A stretch of 64,000 nucleotides of DNA. It comes from Neotamlana nanhaiensis. GTDB taxonomy: Bacteria; Bacteroidota; Bacteroidia; Flavobacteriales; Flavobacteriaceae. Shown piece by piece: positions 1 through 8,700 of the stretch (position 1 is the stretch's first letter; the number at the start of each line of letters is the position of its first letter). The stretch covers positions 558,001 through 622,000 of the forward strand of contig NZ_JTDV01000001.1 in NCBI RefSeq assembly GCF_000943555.1, written 5' to 3'. Below the pieces are notes generated by a model that ran no database searches, was not told where the DNA came from, and saw nothing but the letters and a program-made list of their open reading frames with translations. Position numbers and translations under genes: made by a program.

Positions 1-321
1 ATCAAGAATATTATAACTTCCAATATCTATACACCCTTTAGTTACATTAATATCATAATCACTTATAGAACAATTATCACCAATTTTAACATCATTAAAT
101 CCCCAAGGCACCATCAGTGTTAATCCTACATTTCGAAGATTAATATTATTACCTAAAATGAGACGATCTCCTTTTTTTACATAAATATTACAATTTTTTA
201 TTTTAGTTTTTTTGCCAACTTTAAAAACCGCTCCTTTCTCTACAGTAACATTAGACCCTGTTAGTAAATAGCGCCAACGTTTTTCGAAGACAATTTTATT
301 GAGTAACTTTTTAAACTTCAT
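1..321 (-). CDS. Partial hexapeptide-repeat acyltransferase (3' end off window)
   Basis: This frame is open from the ATG at 321 to the left edge, giving 107 residues with no stop. After a basic N-terminus (MKFKKLLNKIVFEKRWRYLL) come imperfect hexapeptide turns of the left-handed beta-helix type, for example VEKGAVFKVGKK, LILGNNINLRN, VKIGDNCSIS and CIDIGSYNILD. Such proteins are usually O-acetyltransferases acting on sugars or nucleotide sugars. It lies 60 bases downstream of a GT2 gene on the same strand, so it is probably the next gene of the polysaccharide operon. The catalytic histidine region would be beyond the edge, so the substrate is unknown. Confidence 0.7.
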   Translation of the reverse strand, partial: MKFKKLLNKIVFEKRWRYLLTGSNVTVEKGAVFKVGKKTKIKNCNIYVKKGDRLILGNNINLRNVGLTLMVPWGFNDVKIGDNCSISDYDINVTKGCIDIGSYNILD

Positions 322-381
322 AAATAAAATCAAATCATAAAACTTAATATCTAAAAATTTTCATAAAAAAAGTACCAATCA

Positions 382-1293
382 TTACCAAAACTTACTTTGA
401 ATTAACAACCAAAAAAGTAGTGTTTTAAAATTAAATCTATATTTTATGGCCTTATTTATTGAATACTTTGCTAATTTTAAATCACTTTTCCTAGATAAAC
501 GGGCAGTAGACAACCAAGCTTCAGATGTTTTCGTTAGCATGGTGTTTTTATCGATTTCACCCCAGTCCCACCCTAAAACTTCTTCTCGTATTTTAGCAGT
601 AGTAAGAATTATAGGAATACTTTTTGTAGACAATCCATTAGGGTTTTGCCTATAATATGATGTACTATTTCCTGTATAAATAAATTTATATCCTCTAATC
701 AAAATTCGAAAATAAAAGTTTAAATCTTCAACACAGCGAAAACTCTCATCAAAACCTCCGATGCTCTCAAATAATTCAGAAGAAAACATAGTAGCAGAAG
801 GCTGAACCATATAGCCCTTAAAAATTGCTGTGGCAATATTCTTTGATAAATAGGGAGGATTCTTTAACTTCTTCTCTATTTCAGTATCTAAGAGATTTTT
901 ATCAATATTATCATAAAATTTTATGTTTGTACTGTATATAAAGTGATGTTCAGGGTTTTCGTTGACAGTAGTAATTAAAGTTTCTAAATGGTGCTTATGC
1001 CATAAATCATCACTATCTAATAGAGCAAACCAACTTCCTTTAGCCAATGTTGAAGCCACATTCCGGGTTGCTGGCAACCCTAAATTAACTTCATTTTTGA
1101 AATAAACTACATTTTGAGACACGGTTGCCTTAAAAGTGTCAACAATATCTTTGGTCCCATCATCTGTTCCATCTTCAACTATAATAGCCTCCCAATTGGT
1201 GTAAGACTGAATTTTTATAGAATATAGAGTTTCTTCTATAAAAGAAACGGCATTATAGGCAGGAATAAGAATACTTACTAATGGTTTATTCAT
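382..1293 (-). CDS. Glycosyltransferase family 2
   Basis: A 303-residue GT-A fold glycosyltransferase. The N-terminus VSILIPAYNAVSFIEETL is the nucleotide-sugar-binding strand, followed by VEDGTDDGT and the metal-binding LLDSDDLW motif near residue 95. The C-terminal half has the YxRILIRGYKFIY and YYRQNPNGLS pattern common in GT2 enzymes of polysaccharide loci. There is no membrane segment, so it should act on the cytoplasmic face, adding one sugar to the undecaprenyl-linked repeat unit. It is cotranscribed with the pyruvyl-transferase-like gene 33 bases upstream and the acyltransferase downstream. Donor and linkage cannot be read from sequence. Confidence 0.9.
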   Translation of the reverse strand: MNKPLVSILIPAYNAVSFIEETLYSIKIQSYTNWEAIIVEDGTDDGTKDIVDTFKATVSQNVVYFKNEVNLGLPATRNVASTLAKGSWFALLDSDDLWHKHHLETLITTVNENPEHHFIYSTNIKFYDNIDKNLLDTEIEKKLKNPPYLSKNIATAIFKGYMVQPSATMFSSELFESIGGFDESFRCVEDLNFYFRILIRGYKFIYTGNSTSYYRQNPNGLSTKSIPIILTTAKIREEVLGWDWGEIDKNTMLTKTSEAWLSTARLSRKSDLKLAKYSINKAIKYRFNFKTLLFWLLIQSKFW

Positions 1294-1326
1294 AAAAAAT
1301 TTATTAAAAAAACAACAAAACTTCTT

Positions 1327-2301
1327 CTAATTACTTATCATTTCAATTGAGTCTAAATTATATAACCAACTTTTGTAATAATTACTATTTTTACCGTATG
1401 AATTATCTAAAAATGTAATTTTTTTATCCAATAATATAGATAGTATTGCTGCATGTAACCTTGTCGAATAAATGTGCTCATAAGTACTTATAAATTCAAT
1501 TCCTAATTTTAATATTTTTGGAAAAAACACATTTAGTATATACAAATCCATTATTTTACAAATAATTTTATTCATAAATTCAATATTTGAAACTTTATTT
1601 TTTAAATTCAATAAACGTAAAAAATTTCTATATTCCTTTAATTCAACTTCATAAGTTGGCCAATCTTGAGCATCATGACTCTCTGACAATTTAAAATAAT
1701 TACTGAACTCTATATCTCTAAACTCCTTATCAGAACGCTTAAAATACAAATATTTTTTTGTTTCTGTTAACTTGTATTTTTCAATGAAGGATAAGTCTAT
1801 ACAAAAAGCCATATCTGGCAATAAGAGGTGTTTGTTTTGCTCAAAATTATCTCTAAGTATATTAAGGGACCTATGGTCTCTGGCACAAATAGTTAAATTT
1901 TTGTGATTAGCAAGTGTTTGGCTATGGCTCTCCAACTTACTTTTATCTTTGTAATATATTGTTTGCGGTAAAATTATTATAGGATTATTTGGAAACTCTT
2001 TAATTATTTTAAGCCTAAAGTTGTTATGAATTTCATATAAATCCCCAAAATTCCCCCCACCATGAAGAAGAATAATAACACTTTCATTGATTTTTGGAGT
2101 TATATAATTTTCGCAAGATGCTTTATAAAGACATTTATGAGGTATCGTTTGTAAAAAGGTTTCTGTACCCTTCCAAATTAATGTATCTCCAATATTATTA
2201 TGGTATGGTAAATCTAAATACACATAGTCATTATTAATAATTGGAGTTAAGACATCGGTAATAATTTTTTTTAATTCTTTTACTTTTGTTTCTGAATTCA
2301 T
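1327..2301 (-). CDS. Polysaccharide pyruvyl transferase family protein
   Basis: This 324-residue protein has the layout of the CsaB/WcaK-type pyruvyltransferase family. An early HNNIGDTLIWKG motif (about residues 35-46) is followed by LLHGGGNFGDLY (about 78-89), NPIIILPQTIYY, ICARDHRSL and the C-terminal STRLHAAILSILL segment. Members transfer pyruvate from phosphoenolpyruvate to a sugar to form a ketal, which makes the polymer acidic; some relatives have other roles. It sits between the flippase gene and a GT2 gene in a polysaccharide operon, which fits repeat-unit decoration. The family call is firm; pyruvylation itself is inferred. Confidence 0.82.
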   Translation of the reverse strand: MNSETKVKELKKIITDVLTPIINNDYVYLDLPYHNNIGDTLIWKGTETFLQTIPHKCLYKASCENYITPKINESVIILLHGGGNFGDLYEIHNNFRLKIIKEFPNNPIIILPQTIYYKDKSKLESHSQTLANHKNLTICARDHRSLNILRDNFEQNKHLLLPDMAFCIDLSFIEKYKLTETKKYLYFKRSDKEFRDIEFSNYFKLSESHDAQDWPTYEVELKEYRNFLRLLNLKNKVSNIEFMNKIICKIMDLYILNVFFPKILKLGIEFISTYEHIYSTRLHAAILSILLDKKITFLDNSYGKNSNYYKSWLYNLDSIEMISN

Positions 2302-2332
2302 ATTATTTGTAATGTTTATTAACGCTATATTG

Positions 2333-3862
2333 TTAAGATTTGAATCGTAATTTTGATTTAATCATAGATATTATAAAAATTCGTTCTGTAACTGTTAGAC
2401 CTAATTTATAAATACTATACACACAAGATAGTGCCGATATAACACCTAATACAAAAAATCGTTTAAAGCCCTCTTCCATAAAAACAAAAACAATTGTTGG
2501 TAATATGAAAGCCACAAAAGTAACTATCGTGATTTTAAATATTACTTGATTTACAAATTGTTTAAAGTTTAGCTTAACCATATCACGCAACATATATGCA
2601 CTTGCAAAAACTGCAATTATAATAACAACAAGCATTACATAAGATGTTGTTTCAGGGATACCCCCTAATTTTAAAATAACATAGCTCACAGGAGTAACCA
2701 ACAATAAAATGGGTATGACAACGAACTGATATTTTTTAAGATCACCATTTGCTTGAGCAGAAACAATTAACGGGTTACGGACTGCCATAAACATTGATAT
2801 AAACAAACCTAAACGCAAAAAATGCACCGAATGCTCAGGCACTTCTTTTAACCAAATACTTAATAATATATTTGCTTCAAAAAATAAAGGCACCACAAAA
2901 ATAAGCATTAAAAAATAAGAAAATTTAGCAGACCGGAACACTAAATTATGCATATCAATATAATTTTCTCTAGCATAATTTTTAGTGATTTGGGGATTCA
3001 TTGCTGTTTGAAAATTCCCACTAAACTGATTAATAATATTTCCAGCTTGATTAGCTATAGAGGCAGCTGCATTCATTGTTGGACCAAAAAACAAATTAAT
3101 TAATAAGGTAATTCCTTGAGTATACCCTAAATATGCCAAATTACCCGACATAGACCAAAATGCTAAGCTCCACATTTGTTTTAAGATTTCTTTATCCCAA
3201 CCGAGTTTAAACCGAGCTTCTTCAAACTTCTTGAAACAATAAATTTGCTTTATTATAAAATTAATTAAATAAGTTATTAACAGTAGTATCGAGTACACTA
3301 TTAATTTATCTTTGTTAGTTACATACAGTGCATAACAAATAACTAATTTCATAACGACATCAATGATTGAAAATGCGGCAAAAGCACCCATTTTTTCATG
3401 CGCCATTATAGCTCCAGTAAAAGGAACATTTAAAATTCCTAATGTAGCTGTTATAACTGAAATTTGAAACACCCAGAAGCTAGCATTCATACGCTCTTCT
3501 GGGATCACGGCATAATTATACAAATACCACAACCCAACAGTTTCTAAACCTATAAAAATTAAAACACCAATAATTAATTGAGCTGTTAATCCTATTGAAA
3601 ACACTTTTTTAAGAAAACTTAAATTACCCTTACCCAATGCGATAGTTATCCAGCGTTGCGTAGCCCCAGCCATAGAACCATTAATAAAAGCCAAAGTAGA
3701 TACTATACCGCCTACCACATTGTAAATTCCATAATCAACAAAACCAAGTGCATCTAATACAATCCTTGAGGTAAAAAAACCAACTCCCATAGTAAAAAAC
3801 ATACGTATGTATAACAACATAGTATTTTTTGCTATGCGCTTATTATCATCAGATACTGACAT
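2333..3862 (-). CDS. wzx: Wzx-type polysaccharide flippase (MOP superfamily)
   Basis: A 509-residue, very hydrophobic protein with about 12-14 predicted membrane segments. It opens with a short polar stretch and IAKNTMLLYIRMFFTMGVGF, the usual N-terminus of Bacteroidota O-antigen/capsule flippases, then SRIVLDALGFVDYGIYNVVG. Length and layout match the MOP-family transporters that flip undecaprenyl-diphosphate-linked repeat units across the inner membrane. It is the first gene of the left-hand minus-strand operon; 626 bases without a gene separate it from the divergent secreted-protein operon. It probably serves the same pathway as the Wzy-like polymerase at 15541-16875. Confidence 0.85.
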   Translation of the reverse strand: MSVSDDNKRIAKNTMLLYIRMFFTMGVGFFTSRIVLDALGFVDYGIYNVVGGIVSTLAFINGSMAGATQRWITIALGKGNLSFLKKVFSIGLTAQLIIGVLIFIGLETVGLWYLYNYAVIPEERMNASFWVFQISVITATLGILNVPFTGAIMAHEKMGAFAAFSIIDVVMKLVICYALYVTNKDKLIVYSILLLITYLINFIIKQIYCFKKFEEARFKLGWDKEILKQMWSLAFWSMSGNLAYLGYTQGITLLINLFFGPTMNAAASIANQAGNIINQFSGNFQTAMNPQITKNYARENYIDMHNLVFRSAKFSYFLMLIFVVPLFFEANILLSIWLKEVPEHSVHFLRLGLFISMFMAVRNPLIVSAQANGDLKKYQFVVIPILLLVTPVSYVILKLGGIPETTSYVMLVVIIIAVFASAYMLRDMVKLNFKQFVNQVIFKITIVTFVAFILPTIVFVFMEEGFKRFFVLGVISALSCVYSIYKLGLTVTERIFIISMIKSKLRFKS

Positions 3863-4488
3863 AAATTAAAATTTCATTAAAACAAATTAATTGCATTGCA
3901 AAATACTTGGTTTTATTTGTATTAGAAAATAAAACAACCATCCCTTATACTTTTTTTTATTATCTGTAATTTATCTATTAATAACTCATTAATAACATAT
4001 TAAATGCGATATTTTTTTAGTTAATTGTTTAAAAATTCAAGCTTTAACTTAAAACGCTCATTAGCAATTAAGAACATCGCTATTATCACTTTTCAGTCAA
4101 TTCAACTTATTAAACCAACAAAATATTATCATGTTTTCAATAAAACTATCTTTTAAATACGTAAAAACACGATAAAAAACGCGATCGTTATAAACTACAT
4201 AAAAATTCAAATTGTGGAAATTTAACTATCAAACGATAATTGATTTGCATAAAAATATACCTATTTTAGCGGCATTAAAAATCTCGTTTTTAACTATTTA
4301 AAGTTTTTTTTAAGCCTAAACATCCAAACACTAATTTATATCGTAGTTAAATTGTTGTTAAAAAAAGCAGACCAAAAACGTTTAACTAAATAAAACTTAA
4401 TGCATTTCATCGAAAAAACCAATTATCTTGTCGATTTTATTTTTTTTATCCATAGTATTGCATTGCGATTTTATCATTTAACCCCAAA
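3863..4488. other. Intergenic region between divergent operons, no gene seen
   Basis: These 626 very AT-rich bases separate the minus-strand wzx operon from the plus-strand secreted operon. No open frame with coding character was found on either strand. It must carry promoters in both directions, but only a weak plus-strand candidate was found (4453-4460). A related string, ATTGCATTGC, occurs near both ends (about 3890 and 4457), which may be chance in such sequence. No convincing hairpin terminator or riboswitch was seen. Confidence 0.5.
4453..4460 (+). promoter_or_regulatory. Weak candidate -7 box for the secreted-protein operon
   Basis: TAGTATTG differs at one base from the Bacteroidota -7 consensus TAnnTTTG. 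A TTG lies 22 bases upstream, at the long end of the usual spacing. The box is 28 bases before the GTG at 4489. It is the best match in this stretch but remains a weak call. Confidence 0.3.
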
Positions 4489-5007
4489 GTGTCTGTGAAA
4501 AATTCCTACTTAAACTCCAAAGCACGATATTTATTAAAACTTTTTGTTTTTATTTCGTGTTATAGCTATTCCCAAGACGGCTTACTCAGTATAAATGCTG
4601 CAGGGCATAGTGTAGACAATAACTCTGGCTCTATATCTTTTTCTATAGGTCAAGTATTTTATGCTTCAACAAGTAATTCAAACTTTAACTTAAACGAAGG
4701 TGTTCAACAAATGCTAGTACCTATAAATACTAGTAATGAAGATAATAATTCGGAAAAAGTTGCTATTGATATGGTAATATACCCTAACCCAACCACCGAT
4801 TTTGTTACTTTAAAAGCTGCAGGGTTAAATTTCAGCAAGTTAAATGCTTATCGTATCTTTAACTATCAAGGCAAACTTATTCAAGAAAGCCCAATAAAAC
4901 TTAATGAAACTAAAATTGATTTAAATTATGTGACTTCTGGCCTATACTTAATTCAAGTATTTGTTGATGATCAACTATGGAACACATTTAAAATAGTAAA
5001 ACAATAA
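4489..5007 (+). CDS. Small secreted protein with T9SS type A sorting domain
   Basis: A 172-residue protein starting at GTG (another GTG at 4495 is equally plausible). Residues about 1-29 form a signal peptide ending near CYSYSQ. The short mature part has the pattern AAGHSVDNNSGSISFSIGQ...GVQQ, recurrent in small Bacteroidota proteins of unknown function. The last about 80 residues are a typical T9SS type A domain: VIYPNPTTDFVTLK, then GKLIQ and SGLYLIQVFVDD, ending FKIVKQ. It should be exported by Sec, moved across the outer membrane by T9SS and released or anchored. It is the first gene of a three-gene secreted operon, 4 bases before the next start. Confidence 0.8.
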   Translation: MSVKNSYLNSKARYLLKLFVFISCYSYSQDGLLSINAAGHSVDNNSGSISFSIGQVFYASTSNSNFNLNEGVQQMLVPINTSNEDNNSEKVAIDMVIYPNPTTDFVTLKAAGLNFSKLNAYRIFNYQGKLIQESPIKLNETKIDLNYVTSGLYLIQVFVDDQLWNTFKIVKQ

Positions 5008-5011
5008 TACC

Positions 5012-5743
5012 ATGAAATATACACTTACTTTACTCATGCTCCTGTTATTAACAGGTTCGGTTTTTGCACAAACTCCTGAAAAAATGAGCTACCAAGCTAT
5101 TATTAGAGCAAGTGATAACACGGTAGTTACCGACTCTAATGTTAGTTTAAAAATTATTATTCGTCAAGACGAAAGCACTGGCGATATTGTATTTGAAGAA
5201 AACCATAGTACCACAACTAATGCCAACGGTTTAGTTTCTATTGAAATAGGGACAGGATCTGCCATAACAGGACGTTTTAGCGATATACCTTGGGCTAATG
5301 GCGTATTTTTTGTTGAAACTCAAGTAGATGCCACAGGAGGATCAAATTATAACTTAACTGGTGTTACACAACTTTTAAGTGTACCATTTGCTTTACACGC
5401 TAAAACAGCCGATAATTTTACAGGAACCATTTCCGCGCCAAGAGCGGCTATAATTAGCTTAACAGAGTCTCGAGATCTTTCGGTTGCCGAAGTTAATAAC
5501 ACAATTGCTTGTACACGAGATGCCACATTAAATTTAACCGCCAATTTTAACGCTATGGAAATTGGTGACACCATAAACCTAGAAACTCACAACGGTGCTA
5601 CGCTTACCGTTACAGCAGCATCTGATGTTTCTTTAAATTACACTGTAGAAGGAACTGCCCAATTTATTAGTGAATTAGGAAATGTTCGTTTTGGAATGAT
5701 TAGAAAATCTGGTGATAATGCCTACATAATCTCAGGACAATGA
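5012..5743 (+). CDS. Secreted protein, MSYQA-type N-domain with phage-tail-like C-domain
   Basis: A 243-residue protein with a signal peptide (residues 1-20, cut after SVFAQ). The mature N-terminus KMSYQAIIRASDN, then NGLVSIEIGTG, WANGVFFVETQVDATGG and LLSVPFALHAKTAD, is a pattern found in many Bacteroidota secreted proteins of unknown function. The last about 85 residues (NNTIACTRDATLNL, MEIGDTINLETHNGA, FGMIRKSGDNAYIISGQ) resemble the small beta-rich end domain seen at the tips of phage tail-fibre proteins. No T9SS sorting domain is present. The stop overlaps the next start (ATGA), indicating translational coupling with the giant beta-helix gene. Function unknown; a surface or structural role is inferred. 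Confidence 0.7.
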   Translation: MKYTLTLLMLLLLTGSVFAQTPEKMSYQAIIRASDNTVVTDSNVSLKIIIRQDESTGDIVFEENHSTTTNANGLVSIEIGTGSAITGRFSDIPWANGVFFVETQVDATGGSNYNLTGVTQLLSVPFALHAKTADNFTGTISAPRAAIISLTESRDLSVAEVNNTIACTRDATLNLTANFNAMEIGDTINLETHNGATLTVTAASDVSLNYTVEGTAQFISELGNVRFGMIRKSGDNAYIISGQ

Positions 5744-8700
5744 AAAATTATTTAATAATATTATTACTTTTCAGTGCATCGGTAGTTAGTTCGCAAAACT
5801 ATTTTTATGCTATCGATAAGGCTAAAGAAAAAGCCGACACCGAAGCTCCTACCATGCCTTTTAATCTCTCGGCAACAAACATTACCGAGACTTCGGCAGA
5901 TTTAAGATGGACGAACGCAACAGATAATATTGCTGTTGTAGGTTATAATATTTATAATAATTTATCATTAATTCAAGTTGTTGATAATCAAACAACATTT
6001 ACACTTACTGGTTTAACTGAAGGAACCACATACAATATAATTGTTAGGGCCTTTGATGCCGCTGGAAACGAATCTGAAGACAGTAATATCGAAAGCTTTA
6101 TTACTTTAGATAGTACTACACCATCTACACCAACAAATTTAACCGTTTCAAATATCACTGAAACTACGGCCGATTTAAATTGGACTGCTGCAACCGATAA
6201 CATTGCTGTAACTGGTTACAAATTATACCTAAACGGCGTTTTAAGAGAAACGTTAAACAATATCACGTCATACACCTTAACTAATTTAACTGCTGCATCA
6301 AATTACAGCGTTTACATTACCGCTATTGACGCTTTTAACAACGAATCAACAGCAAGTAATACCGTTACTTTTTCTACTGTTGATACTACGCCTCCAACTT
6401 CACCTATAAATTTAGTTGCCAATACCATTTCCGAAACTACAGCTACATTAAGTTGGACCGCTTCTAGCGACAATGTAGGTGTAACAGGCTACAACGTATA
6501 CAATAACAACACTCTAGTTGCTACATTAGGCACAGTATTAACTTATAATTTAACTAATTTAACTACTAATGCAACTTACAACTTTACGGTTACAGCCTTC
6601 GATGCTGCTGGAAACGAATCGGGTAATAGTAATTCTGTTTCATTTACAACCATAGATAGTACGCCTCCCGCAGCCCCTATTAATCTGGTGGCTTCTAATA
6701 TCACGGAAACCTCGGCTGACTTAAATTGGACCGCTTCGACTGATAATGTTGCTGTTGTTGGTTATAATCTATATGTAAATAATGCTTTTATAGAAACCCT
6801 GAGCAATACTAATTCTTATATTTTAAATGATTTAACAACTGCAACAACTTACAGTGTAAATATTACTGCTATTGATGCCTCAGGAAACGAGTCAAACTCA
6901 AGTAATACCGAAACCTTTACAACCACTGATATTACCCCACCTACATCTCCTATAAACTTAACAGTTAGCAATATTACTGAAACCACTTCCTATTTAAATT
7001 GGGATAATGCTACAGATAATGTTGCGGTAACTGGATATAACATTTACAATAATACAACCTTACTAGCTACCACAGGAACAACATCAAATTACAATTTAAC
7101 CGGCTTAAGTCCAGATACCAATTACAATATATCAGTTACTGCTTTTGATGCTGCCGGTAACGAATCTGCAACAAGTAACACGAGCGCCTTTAAAACGCAA
7201 GCAGTTGTAACAACAGATACCGAATCACCTACTACCCCTTTAGACTTAGTAGTAACAAATATTACTGAAACAACAGCTGAATTAACTTGGACGGCTTCGT
7301 CTGATAATATTGCTGTTGCAGGTTATTCTATATACCAGGGGAATTCATTAATCCAATCTGTAAGCAACGTTACCAATTACACCCTTATTAATTTAACTGA
7401 AAATACGAATTATCAAATAAGCTTAGTGGCCTTCGATAATTCCGGAAACCGTTCCCAAAATAGTAATGAGGTGTCATTTACCACATTATTTACCGAAGTT
7501 AATTTTACTTTAGAACATATAAATGCGGGCAACAATTCAGTAGTCGCAAATATATCAAATGGGTATAGTGCAAATGAGGACGTTTTTAGAGATTTTAATG
7601 TCAATGCTATTCCGTCGCGTACAGCAGCTAGTGTAAGTTTTAACTTAACTGGGCCAGTTACAACTAACAGATCGGAAAACTCGGCACCTTTTTCATTGTT
7701 TGGAGACAACGGCACCGAATTCAATGCTGGTAATCATTTACCTGAAGGCAGTTATACGTTAACAGTTCGTGCATGGTCTTCAACCTTCGGTTCTGGAACA
7801 ATAATTGGAGAAACAACCGTTAGTTTTACTGTTTTAGCTCCAACTCCAGATACCGAATCACCTACTGAACCTACCGATTTAATAGTAGATAATATTACAG
7901 AAACCACGGCCGATTTAACATGGACAGCTTCTAGTGATAATATTGCAATCGCAGGATATTATATTTATAATGGTGTTACTTTAATTGCAACTACCGAAGC
8001 CGTTACAAGTTATACGTTAACAAATTTAAATCCAAGTACAGAGTATAATGTATTTGTAAGAGCATTTGATGATGCAGCAAACGAATCGGGCGATAGTAAT
8101 GTTGTAAATTTCACAACAGATACACCACCAGATAATGAAGCTCCAACCGCTCCTCTAAATTTAGTGGCCAGTAACATAACGTTTAATAGCGCAACACTAA
8201 CATGGAACTCATCTACCGATAATATTGCTGTTACTGATTATCGTATTTACAGTAGTGATACTTTATTGATAAATAGCACCGCTAACGACACAATATACTA
8301 CCTAAATAATTTACTACCTGAAACAGATTATAGCTTAACTGTACGTGCCATCGATGCTGCAAATAATGAATCATCTGACAGTAATATTGTAACCTTTACA
8401 ACTCTAGATGAAGGTCCTAATTTAACAAACGAAGACGAATACTTTGACTGCTATTTACTACCCATAGAACGTAAAAATGAGCTACAAGAAGCACTTGACA
8501 CCTATGGTTGTGTGAGACTAGAAGCAGGCGACTATGGTTGGGGTAGTAATGCTAATGCTATAACCTTAACAAGCAATCAAAAATTATTTGGTCATCCTTC
8601 AATTTCTAAAGTTCCAAATATAACCATTGCAGCAGGTAGTACAGGTGTTGAAATTAGCTCGGTAAGTTGTGGCTATTCAGGAACTAACGGTATTACTTTT

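Noticed and set aside
446-655. Plus-strand open frame of 69 codons
   Set aside because: It lies wholly inside the minus-strand GT2 gene and has no protein-like features; it is a shadow frame.
5347-5574. Minus-strand open frame inside the secreted protein gene
   Set aside because: It is antisense to a well-supported gene and shows no domain, signal or promoter.
5830-8430. Repetitive DNA in the fibronectin III region as a CRISPR or satellite array
   Set aside because: The period of about 270-280 bases and conserved reading frame show protein domain repeats, not short direct repeats with spacers.
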